A stretch of 64,000 nt of DNA, taken from the NCBI GenBank assembly GCA_035041965.1, contig JAPYMA010002819.1, positions 124,001 through 188,000 on the forward strand, given 5' to 3'. How positions within the stretch are numbered: position 1 is the first letter of the stretch; every line of letters begins with the position of its first letter. Shown in pieces: positions 1 to 10,323 of this stretch. The notes beneath the pieces were generated by a model that saw only the letters and a list, made by a program, of their open reading frames with translations, had not been told where the DNA came from and did not search any database. The stretch comes from Anisakis pegreffii (taxonomy: Eukaryota; Nematoda; Chromadorea; Rhabditida; Anisakidae). The position numbers and the translations under genes were made by a program.

Positions 1-181
1 AAGAAAGCACAGAAGTAGTTATTTTTCGTTGATTACTATTATATTATTGTTATCATTGTTATTATTTTTATTAGCAATTTTGTTATCGCGATTTTTACAG
101 TCATAATTGTTTAACATCTTTAGTAGAAAGTCTTCGCAGATGTCTTAAAGAGAAATTTTGGTTTTTTGGTTGGAATTTCAA
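1..181 (+). other. Intron of aph-1 (3' end)
   Basis: AT-rich sequence upstream of the first recognisable aph-1 exon, ending in a tttcaag acceptor. The TTA/TTG-rich start resembles introns and intergenic DNA elsewhere in the window. No coding signal was seen. Confidence 0.5.
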
Positions 182-1452
182 GGGAGGTGGTAAAGATGGA
201 AAAATTGAGTGAGAGGTGTTTTGAATTTCATAGAGGATTGAGTCGTATGGCCGCAAGTGGGATGCACATCTCCGGAGTGCACACACTGCATCACGCGAGA
301 CATATTCTGGCGATTGTTTGCGGATTGGGCATGGGCGTGATGGCAGCGCTTTTCTTGGTGGTGAACGTGATTGCGGACTTCTGGGGCGAGGGCACAGTCG
401 GACTGCCGGCCACAGTGCCGGATGTGGCGGAACGGTTCGATGTGAAGCTGACGTCGAAGGATGAGTACTTCCCGGTGAGTTGGGAGGGGATTTGGGTTGG
501 ATTTGATTCGGTGGGACTGCAGAAATTGCAGAAGGAGGTGTTTTTGAGGGGTTTGTTGAAGTTTGTTGAGGTGTTTTGTGTTTTCTTTTTAGGATTATCC
601 TTGTTGTTATTTTTAAGAGAAGTTGCGATAATCTTCGAAGCTGGATTAGGAAGATGGAAATTTGGAGAAAATTTGTTTCGGTTTGAAGTTTTTTCGAGTT
701 TATCAAGTGAAAATTCTGATGGTGTTTGAGTTCAGTTGACGTATTCAATGTCCGCATGCATTCTGACGTTATGCCATATGTTTTGGACAATTTTGTTCTG
801 GGATGGATGCCATAAGAAAGGGCAGCAAACAACGACATGGTGGACTGGAATCCTGTGTGCAGTCGTATCGCATTATGCGGTCTCTGGATTGGTGGGGTTT
901 TTTGTGAAAATTTTCACGTGTTTTTTCATCATCTTTTTCTTTCAGTTGAATATTGACGACAGGCTGATAATCTTCTGAAAAGTGCTATGAAAAATGCCAA
1001 AATATAGCTTTTTATCAGAGAATTTTCAATCTTCCATCAAAGCTAAATTTTCAATTTTTATGTTTTTTTCTTTTTTGACGATCGAACGATTGCAGAGTTT
1101 TTGGAATAGACGTGGATTTCACATTCAGCTGGCAGTGCTGAGTGCACAGCTGGTTGTACTCGTGCTGAATGCGATCTATTCATGTTATGTGATGGGTATA
1201 ACAGGGGAGATGCTGCGTCAAATACCGCACCAAGCTGCCAGTCGCATGCAGAAATTCTTTTGTTGCAAACGCGGAACACCATCGTCGGACACGTTGCATG
1301 TAGCAGCCGATGAGAGCGCACCGAATCGAAGTTTAAATACGACGATTAACGATGATGCGAATAGAAACAGTAATATTGCGATCACAGACCAAGGTCCGGT
1401 GCGTGCACGGGCTCAGGATCAGAACCAAAGTCCACGCACTGTAAACGCTTAA
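182..1452 (+). CDS. aph-1: Gamma-secretase subunit APH-1, 3' part
   Basis: Exons read: 182-474, 736-891, 1096-1452 (TAA), all joined in phase 0; earlier exons lie outside the window. APH-1 is the multi-pass scaffold of gamma-secretase (with presenilin, nicastrin, PEN-2), which cleaves Notch and other type I proteins in the membrane. Visible: a transmembrane helix with the GLGMG motif followed by NVIADFWG; the next helix LCHMFWTILFWDGC; then CAVVSHYAVSGL; then a last helix before FCCKRG. The two histidines in LCHMFW and VVSHY match the conserved His pair of the family. In the GxxxGxxxG motif the third Gly position appears to be Ala. The tail after FCCKRG is polar, about 55 residues and not conserved. 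The start at 182 is a splice acceptor (tttcaag), not a start codon; its exact position is uncertain. Identity is by remembered similarity to human APH1A and is strong. Confidence 0.88.
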
Positions 1453-3849
1453 TTTAACGAGATGTTAGATTCGAAGGGATCTTCCGGGGTGATTAGGAGA
1501 TGGTGAAGGGGGTTTTGGCTAGGTAGAAGAGGAAGGGGGGGGATTGAGGGTTGTGATTCATTGTTTAGAATATTATAAGGTGTGAGGTTTTGTGCTGATG
1601 CTGATGAGGTTCTGTGGGAACCATACGGAGTGTTAAAAGTTTCGGTGAATGATGGGATGATAGTGAATTGGTGGATTGATGTCAGTAATTTATTTATTTA
1701 TCGAGATGTTCATTCGCTTACTTTTCGTGTATTTGCTTACTTATCTGTTTTTTCCATTGGATGTCTTTTATGAATCGACTTCATAATTTGATTTCCGTTC
1801 ATTCTTTCTCTCATAAACTTTGATCTCTTTTATTGTTTTCGTAATTTTTTGAGTATTTTTTGCATTCATGAAAGAAACGATTACATTTGAACTGGTTGAT
1901 ATGTGCTGGTTGTATGATTTGATGAGATGAAAGTATTTATTACTGATCATATTTATGTTGTTATTATTAAAGAAATATCTTTGAAGTGATTTCGCTTTTC
2001 AGCAAGAAAATATGAGACTGATAGTGAATTTGTTTTTATGTGCACGAAGTAGCAGTGTATCGGCAGACGTTCATTGAAAAAATTGTTATTTTTTGTTTGA
2101 AGTTTTCTTTCTTCCAGCAAATGGGCAGTTAGTTGAAGGTCGTCTCTTCTCGATTGACCATAGAGAAGCGTGACGAGATAGAGGCATTGCTTCATAGGAT
2201 AGCAGAAGTTGTTATTATTTAGTGTTACCGTTGTTATTGTTATTAAATGAGCAAGTAACGATTCAGTATTTTTGAGTAGATTGATTATAAGATAAGGGAG
2301 TTTGCGAAGGAATGAATGGTGTTGTTGAAAGAACGGCAGCAATAACTACAGCACTGCTGGCAAATGATAGATAAACAAGCCAGATCATCGTAGCTAGCTT
2401 GGCTCAAGGTTGCTAACGTTAATGGCTGCTAGATCATCCGATTTCGAGCGAGACTTTCCTTTAATTATAAGCCAACGGCAATATTTTACAATAACAATGA
2501 TAACACGAGTGATAATAATGATAATAACACTGGCGAATGAAAGAACATGATGGTTAAACGTTGTGATAACGTAACGAAACGGACGATGAAGTGGTATATG
2601 TGATCTGTCTTTATAGCAGATACGCTTGCTGTGTATTTGGTTTAAATGCGTTGAAATATCAACTGATGAGGTTGCTGGAGGAGATGGGGAGCGGCTGGAT
2701 CAGTTGCTATTGTAAGCCTTATGGTTTGATGCGGAATTAATTGTTCTGGTGCACTTGACGAGTGAGGTAAATCGATGATGACGGTGTTTGGTTAAGAAGT
2801 AAAAGAGTGTTTTTATCATGGGAACATATCTGACGGTGTTTGATGCAGATGACGTTTATATCTATGTGTATGAGTGAGTATTGTATCGGTCGGATTAGTA
2901 GTCAGTGACGAACGAACGATCTTGATTGTATCATTCTTCAAATTATTGTACCGTTTAGTGCCATCCCGTTGCATTCTCATCTTATAGTCATAGTCATAGT
3001 GATGATGATTACTATTATTAGACTGAAGCTGATGCTGATTTAATATTATGACTAGTGGTGTGGGAGGAGGAGAGCATGAGTACTATTATTATTGGTGATA
3101 TTATTCATGCATTGAGCATTGTCATTGTTTTTTTAAGTCGTTTTTATGATCGTTATTGAAATGATCTTATTGGTGCTTTTTATGGATATAGTCATCATTA
3201 ATGTATTGTAGTTTTTATTGAGTGACTGTTAGTATTATTTTTATTGTTGTTATTACTAGATAGATAATTTGGTAGATGATAAACCAGAGGCTAGATGATA
3301 GTGAGGTTCGATTACATCAACAACATAGTTGCACCATTCACTTTTGAGCAAAATCGTCGTTCGGGAGCGAGATTAGAAATTGTGGTGTAGTAGTTGGCGA
3401 TGGAATGGTCGTTGTGATTAGTATTGCTGTTATTATTGTTATTGCTGATTTGGTTGGGGTGTTATGAGGAGAATGAAACAGATTCGTTGAGGAATAATGA
3501 GATGAAATGTAGAAAATCAGTTGTTTTTTCTTGAAAGGTTTTTCGAATGGTACAGAGGAGTGTTGTGACCTCGGAATGATCATTTGTGCAACGGTCATCT
3601 AGTGATTACTTTTGGAACTGATCGATTTATAGCAACGTAATCACTCGTGTTTTTTTGGTTTGTTTTTATTTTGTTTAGATGTATATGGTATTTTTTACTT
3701 GTTATTATTAGTATTAGTATGGTTACTATTATTGATATATGGTGGGATTTATTCATACATTGTTTCGTTGGGTTTTTGCATCATTTTTTGTGAATGTGCG
3801 TGTTTATATGGTCGGTCGTTGATTCGCTTGCTCACTTCAGCAACACAGT

Positions 3850-3960
3850 GGTGTTATTATTATTATTTTATTATTATTATTGTTATTATTATTATTATTG
3901 TTATTATTATTAATATTATTGCTGTTGTTATTATTATGATTACCGCTATTATCTTTATCA
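3850..3960. repeat. TTA/TTG-rich microsatellite
   Basis: Imperfect run of TTA, TTG and TTAT units that forces a poly-Ile/Val/Tyr open frame. The same composition recurs near 4795-4815, 14580-14660, 16975-17050, 17390-17600, 46300-46420 and 48935-48975, both in introns and between genes, so it is a genome-wide compositional repeat and not coding. Confidence 0.8.
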
Positions 3961-4400
3961 TTGTTTTTATCACTGTCGTTATTATCAGTCATTAATATCG
4001 TCAGCATCGCTCGTTCGTGTATGCGAAATTGTTTTATGGTTGTTCCTCGGAAAAGATGCTAGCAAAATGTTTTAGGTAACGACGAAAGAGACAGACTTAT
4101 TGTTAATAGAAATGGTCAAATGCGCTCAGAATCAGTCTTCCTTGAATATGAGTTATCAGAGCAGTATAACGGGTTAGTCATATGCATATTTCGAGTGTTT
4201 AATTTAAAGAAGTTTTGAATTTGTTTAATTTTATAATTATTGAAATGAAGTGAAACGAAATGAGATGATAAGTGAATCTCATTTGATGGAATATAATATC
4301 TTATTGGTAAGGTTATCTAACATTCAAACAACTTTGCTCAATTGTCTATTGCGAGTTATGTTATACATATCATATTAAGGCTGAGTTAGGGACGAAATCG

Positions 4401-4468
4401 GGTTGGAGAGCGTATAAGAGTTTGAAGTAGGATTGGAGGCCCTGCTCGGGTCTCCCTCCTACCCAACC
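4401..4468. other. Nested GC-rich stem-loop
   Basis: Three inverted pairs are nested: GGTTGG 4401-4406 with CCAACC 4463-4468; GTAGGA 4427-4432 with TCCTAC 4457-4462; GGAGGCCC 4435-4442 with GGGTCTCC 4448-4455, around a 5-nt TGCTC loop. The two inner stems are nearly continuous. In such AT-rich surroundings this could be a structured RNA gene or a remnant of a mobile element. No known RNA family is recognised. Confidence 0.4.
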
Positions 4469-5241
4469 TTAATATCTAATTGATCAGTCCGTAAATCAAC
4501 GATCTGATAAAACATGCATCTTTATAATAATAGCAGTTATTATTCATCACTTATAATAATACTACATGACGTTGATATTTTGTAAATATAAATATTTACA
4601 TAATATAGTACGTATCGATATGAATACGTCATAATAATGTATGGAACTGTGGGGAGATCGCTTCAAGAGATAAGATGGTGATCGAGTGGGATTTATAGTA
4701 GATATGTGAGGAATTTGAGCAGTTCATTGCTTTTCTTTGTTTTGCGTTAATTGTTTGAAGTTTTAACGTCGATTATATCATTTATTCTTGGTGTTATTAT
4801 TATTATTATTATCGATGCTCTTGTGGTTATAATTATTATTGATATTCGAAATTCAGTCAGCGATCCAACGCTGCGATATGGCTCTAGGTATGAAGGTGGG
4901 GGTTTTTGATGTTGATTCGCCATTCAAAATTGTATAACTTATCAACTGCACTGTATTTTGAGTGTACAGTTGTTTTGTGCACCCAAATGCGATTTTTTTG
5001 TGACGATTTCGGTGAGCATTACAAACTGATATTGTATTGTGATGCATTCATATGGGCACACTAACTCGTGGTGTGCTATGGTGCGGTGTTTTTCTTTAAT
5101 GATTATTAGGAGTGTTGTCGTCGAGCTTGGTCGGGGTTTAGAACGTGTATCTGAATTGTGGTGTATTTGGTGGAGCTTTGCAGCCAATTTATGATTTGTT
5201 TGCATCAATTAAGTATCGAATTCTTTATTTCGGTTACCTTT

Positions 5242-5344
5242 AATTGATGAGTATTCAATCAGTGCACTGATTTGTTTGCAATAAGTGTCTTCAATGTGTT
5301 GTGCAGATCAGATCGATAGATATCGATTTGTTGAAAGTGATTAG
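5242..5344. repeat. Dispersed repeat copy 1
   Basis: About 100 bp that recurs, diverged but clearly related, at 5824-5930. Both begin TTGATGAGTATT and end with GATCGATAGATATCGATTTG and GTGATTAG. The block includes the short palindromic ATCGATAGATATCGAT element. Confidence 0.75.
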
Positions 5345-5823
5345 ATCATTATTTGCATGGTACATACATGTGGTGGTGATATGATAATGACCTTTTTTTC
5401 ACGTGAATCAAAGTGAGAGGTTGTGCTGAAGTGGATCATGATGGTCTATTCTTTGGAGTGAGTGGAGCAGAAGCACAGAGGGCAAAAGAACTTGAAGTTG
5501 ATGAGTATTCTTAGAGAAACATTCACATTTTCATTGTTTTCCAGTCGAATTCTTGATACTGCACTTCAAATTGCACTTTAGGTTCATGGTTATTCGAACC
5601 TTCCAAAAATTTATTTCAGAAAATAATTCACATAACTTTTACATTTCAAATGAAATTCGTCTCGAAATGGGTGTCATCAGAAGTTAGATAATAGCGCAGT
5701 TTGAGTATATGAATGTGTGCTACATACAGTCGCTATGGTGCATGCAATTCTCATTATTGTAATGGTGATTATGCTTGTGATAGAGAGCAGAATGATTAAT
5801 AAGATAGCAGCAGTAGCACTAAT

Positions 5824-5930
5824 AATTGATGAGTATTTGATCAGTACACTGATTTATTGGGAATAAGTGTTTTAAATGTGTTGAGCAGATCAGATCGATA
5901 GATATCGATTTGTTTTTGGAAGTGATTAGG
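5824..5930. repeat. Dispersed repeat copy 2
   Basis: Second copy of the segment at 5242-5344, same orientation, about 580 bp downstream, with scattered substitutions and a few small indels. It has no coding content. Confidence 0.75.
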
Positions 5931-7533
5931 TAAGGATCAGTACTGTCAGTTACATGAATATTGGATGGTACTTTGGAAGGTTGAGTTTAGATGATGCAAT
6001 AATAATAATTGTTGTTGTATTCATAAATTGATTCGGTGATGTCCTTTGTACGGAGGGCGGTGTCTGTCAACGGCAGTCACCAAGGTTCGAGCAGACATTT
6101 TTATGGTTTGACTTGATTTGTTCGATTTGATGAGGTAAAGTTCATTATGATTATAATGATGGTCACGGTAATATTGATGATGTAATATTGACTAATTAAT
6201 GAGTATGCCACTCGACAGAGATGGTTCATCATTTATTCAGACTGTGATCAATTTAGAGATAAAAGGAACGAAGGAAGGAATGAAGGAAGCGATAGAGTTC
6301 AATGGAATTTTTTTGTTTTGTTTTGCAGTGTTAGTTTTTGGTTTCGTTTTTAGGTTATTCGATCAAAATTGGAATCATCACGAAGACGACTTGATGATGG
6401 CAGTGGTCAGTTTCAGTCGACTGGCTGAGAGACTCAGAGTCGGACGCCTCGTCGGTTTACGGAGTTGCAGTAGAATTGGATGATTTGAAGGTGTTTATTT
6501 GATTGGAAGAAGTGGAGAGGAATTGAATCGTCTTAGAAGGTGAGAATCTGTTGAGAAAGTGAGAGTGAAGCGGTGTTTGGAGATAGTTTCGAAGAAAATT
6601 GAACATTGCTGAGGCGCGTTGTGTTTATTAATTGATTCGTTGAATGTTCGGTGTTGTTTTCGTTTTGAAGTGTTATCTCGACTGGTTGAGTTTCATTTGA
6701 TTTTCATGTCCTCAAGAATTAAGCTAATTGACGGTACAGGTAGCGAACAATAAGGTATTAGATGTGAGGTGTTAAGTGGTAGGATTAAAGGTGCAATTGA
6801 TATAGAAGTGTGATGAAGAAGGTATGAAAAGAATGATAGGTATTATTCGGTCATAAGTTTGAGGGTTTCAGGGCTTTGGGGGGAGGGATTGAAAAGGAAA
6901 GGGAAAGGGGAATGGAATAGAGATGGTGTGAATGAGATTTAGAGAGAGGAGTGGGGAAGGCAAATGAATAATGAGTGAAAGTTTAGTGGTGGATAAGATT
7001 GATTGCGATCAGTAGTTATTGGAGGGGAGGGAGGAGGTCACAATAAGTCAGTCAGTAGTAGTCTCATGCATATACTGAATCATGCACTGGCGGCACACGT
7101 CAGTTTGATGGCTTAGTGTTTTGAAGAGGTAGGTAGGTAGGTGCATGACCGTGAATATGATACTCATATCATTATGATGATACTTATGATGTGGGCGCCG
7201 CTAGAACTTTTGATTTGATCTTTGTTGCGTTTATTCATTCGCTTTTGATCACTCGATGGTGTTGTCTTGGAGTAAATGCGAACATGGATTTAGTGTGCAA
7301 CGCAGCATTGTGTGCAGACAGCATCGTGCATCTGTTTAGCTGTTTCGAATTGTCATCATTTGAGGTTTCGATGTTCGGTTATCAATTTCTGAAATGTGTT
7401 TAGATTTAAAGTGTTCATTTTCAGCAGTATTGCCTAATACTATTGGTGAATTTGAGAAGTTAGAGAAGTGATTATAATAGTTGATTGGTTGATTTGTTGA
7501 AACCGGATGGTTTCTGATAGAACACCAGCAACA

Positions 7534-8280
7534 ATGGCAATAATAATGAAACGACTCTGCTTTGTGATGATATTAGTTTTGGTAATATTCAATATATGTT
7601 TGATTGATATCACATGCGCACGACCATCATCTACCTCATATAGAAGAGGTTGGTTTTGAATTGGTTTATTTGGTGCAGTTTTGAGCGATGGAATACATTT
7701 TCAGATTACTCCTTTGATTCTATTTGAAAGGATTTTTTAAAGAGATGAAAAATTGTTTTTGAGACATTTTGAAACATAAAGTGAACTGTTTGTGTTTGGA
7801 AACTGATAATAAGTAATTATTTAATGTGCTATGTCTTTTCTTCATTTCTTTCCACTGGATGAAGCGAGGTGTAGAAATCGATTGAGCCATGACAGCAAGC
7901 CGGGACAGATGCTTAGGAGATGAGATGTATCAGAGTGGATAGATTTGGCATGATTTTGAGACTTTTGTGAGGAGTTGGAATCGGTCCTCCATTCGGCATA
8001 TTTGGTGATTTGAAATGCATTTGCATGTGCTCGTTTACAAGTGATAATCAACTGCATCGAGTGAAATGTGGCCATTGCAGAAATGCTCCGAGATGACTAT
8101 GACTATGCACTTGAGGGTGTTGCCATTGACTATGTGACCGTTCGTCCCACACAAAAAGCGTTCAAAAGCCAGAAATCTTCAGCAAAAATGAGTCAAAAAT
8201 CGAATCGACTGAACAATCGAATGAAAAAATTCTTTTACGAAACGAATCGTTTGCATCATTCAAGGAATAACTTCGATTAA
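7534..8280 (+). CDS. Small secreted peptide or protein, 104 aa, unrecognised family
   Basis: Two exons, 7534-7648 and 8081-8280 (TAA), joined in phase 1 through a gttggt donor and a ccattgcag acceptor. Residues 1-30 form a textbook signal peptide: MAIIMKRL, then a hydrophobic core FVMILVLVIFNICLI, then DITCA before RPSS, where cleavage after TCA is plausible. Next comes YRRE, a possible dibasic processing site, then an acidic tyrosine-rich stretch DDYDYALEGVAIDYV, then a basic Lys/Ser/Asn/Arg-rich tail (for example RMKKFFYETNRLHH). There is no cysteine in the mature part and no amidation-type Gly before a dibasic site. It could be a neuropeptide-like precursor or another secreted effector; no family is recognised. 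A tttctgatag sequence 14 nt before the ATG could serve as a trans-splice acceptor. Evidence is the signal peptide plus consistent splicing; expression is unknown. Confidence 0.6.
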
Positions 8281-10310
8281 CTCGTTATCATCATCAATTA
8301 CTCAGAATAATGTTATCATTTATGATCTTATGCTAGATATTGTTTTGTTTGTTGTTATCTGACTTGTTTAATATGATCTGTAGAAGTCTGCCTCGATGTC
8401 TTCTGCGCATATATACCAATGTGCAATTGTTTCCACTGTTGCGTTTTGAAGATGTTCAGGTGGACTATTGCGTCTTTCGTCAAAACGACTTCACACACTT
8501 GCGGTTTCATTTACTGGCTGAGTATAGACTTGAACTGAACGCAAAATTTGAATGATTGATTCGCTGAACAAACCGGTCAGTGATTCAAACAGCTTATGTG
8601 ATTAATTTGTCATCTTTCAACAGGAAATTTGTGAATTGAAATAGTCTAGTTTTGAAAATAGTCTAATTTTCGTGGGAGGAAAAAATGTTGACTGAAAAAA
8701 AGAAAGGATTTTTCTGCAAATGATTAGTTTAAGTGTGTGTGAGTTGTGATGCATGTGGTGCATCGCTGAGCGTTTGTTTGTTATTGTCAAAAATGGCATT
8801 CTATTGAATGTCATTTTTAGTACAAAAATTTTCATGATACTCATTTTTGTAATTGTAAAAAATTTTGTTTATTTTTGATGATTCAATCGTTCGTTTTTTA
8901 TAGAATGAAAAGTTGATGTGTTATAATCGATTGATTTATTTTATGGGTTAATTCATGCCGGTTGTTATTTGTTATTGTTATTATTGCTTATATTATGATA
9001 TTGACATTATTATTAATCATATTATTATTGTTGTTGTCATAATTATTAGGATTATATAATGATTATGCATATTTGTTATTATTGTTGTTGTTTGTTAATT
9101 AGCGGTGTTATTAGTGGCCCACACTTCAGGTACACCTCAGGACCGATTGAGATTTATCGTTAATATCAATATTGTTAAATTTGTTTTCTAATGCAGATTA
9201 CTTATTATAAGTGTCATATAATTAATGGAATTTGTATTTTATTGCAATGTATCGAGTTATGTGTACGAACTTGTGTGATGTCAATTTTGAACTTCTCTTC
9301 TGTGCCGAGAGAACATTTTGGCATTTGGAAATGACTTGAAAATGCCTTGCTCGATGTAACCAATCAGTTGTTAATTAATTATCCAATTCATTAATCGCTA
9401 TGATCTCTTGTTTTCGTATTGAATTTTTTCACTGAACTTTTTTTGAACGTGTTTGAAAAATAAGTGAAATCTTTGTGAATTGAATGTGCTCTTTTAAGAA
9501 ATCACCACAATTCATTACAGCAAACGTTGCAGGAAAATTATATTTTATACCGTTAATGATGTTGATACGTAGCATAAGCATAAGGTATTCATTGACTGAT
9601 ACTCGCAATATTCTAACCTCTCCACGCGATTATTGTGGTGTAATAACTGTGCCGTAATCATATCGTATGAATCAGTAATAAACTGTTAACTGTGTGCAAC
9701 ATTATAAATACAGTCCTTTTAAGTTGTATGTGGCAACGGAGACAATATATTTATTACATATTTCAATTACTTGATGCTTTTTGATCAGTGCTGTATAGTG
9801 ACGTAGAATAATTGGGAAAGATGTTCGAGGAAGAAAGATCTCTTTGTGGAAATCGTCCCCGAAGGATTCAGCAAAGTAGTGGGAAGAAAATCTTTGAGAT
9901 GTCTACTGTGCAATCGGATCTCGAAATTTACAAGAATTTCTGTATTCATGGTAGAATATTAAGGGTTTAATGGAATTTGAGATGGTGCATTTGGCAAAAC
10001 CGAACCGCTTGTTTGACGGACTGTCGATAACGGTTGTTGGCAATTCCACCTGTGGCGTAACGCGCCGGCAGGTTTGATTTCGCATTAATTGTTCAATTTA
10101 GCAAGTGCTCTGTGCGATTGCCAAAGGCAATTTTGGGATGTAGGTGTTTTTTGCGTCGTTCTGACGATTGAATTCGGCTCTGTTAAGTGATAGACTAGGC
10201 TATCGTGATGTTGACAGTCTTAGAACGTTAATAGTAAGTGAGATTTCGTGTGATGATGGCATTGGATGTGTGATGTCGTGAAATTTTGCGTGCAATCGAG
10301 TAATTTTGGT
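8281..10310. other. Intergenic region, nothing recognised
   Basis: AT-rich region downstream of the secreted peptide gene and upstream of mtx-1. It should contain the 3' UTR of the former. Short open frames (for example 8340-8555) have no recognisable motifs or splice context. Confidence 0.5.
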
Positions 10311-10321
10311 TGTATTTTCAG
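10311..10321 (+). promoter_or_regulatory. Probable trans-splice or 5' UTR splice acceptor of mtx-1
   Basis: A strong nematode acceptor, TTGTATTTTCAG, ends at 10321, only 2 nt before the mtx-1 ATG at 10324. In nematodes such a site immediately before a start codon usually receives a spliced leader. A cis-spliced upstream non-coding exon is the alternative. Confidence 0.55.
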
Positions 10322-10323
10322 GA

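Larger units (their letters stand above)
1453..7533. other. Gene-poor intergenic region
   Basis: Six kilobases between aph-1 and the secreted peptide gene. Open frames here are short, low in complexity and end without splice partners that I could find. It contains TTA/TTG microsatellite (3850-3960), a nested GC-rich hairpin (4401-4468) and a duplicated segment of about 100 bp (5242-5344 and 5824-5930). No tRNA, rRNA or conserved protein similarity was recognised. Confidence 0.55.

Noticed and set aside
1953..2342. 129-codon minus-strand open frame
   Set aside because: Asn/Ile-rich composition expected from AT-rich DNA, no recognisable domain and no splice sites.
3660..3995. 111-codon hydrophobic open frame
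   Set aside because: It is generated by TTA/TTG microsatellite (poly Ile/Val/Tyr) and has no conserved feature.
6050..6110. Possible tRNA T-arm (GGTTCGAGC)
   Set aside because: No acceptor stem or anticodon arm pairs in the surrounding 75 nt.
8340..8555. 71-codon open frame after the secreted peptide gene
   Set aside because: No motif and no splice partner; most likely 3' UTR or intergenic sequence.
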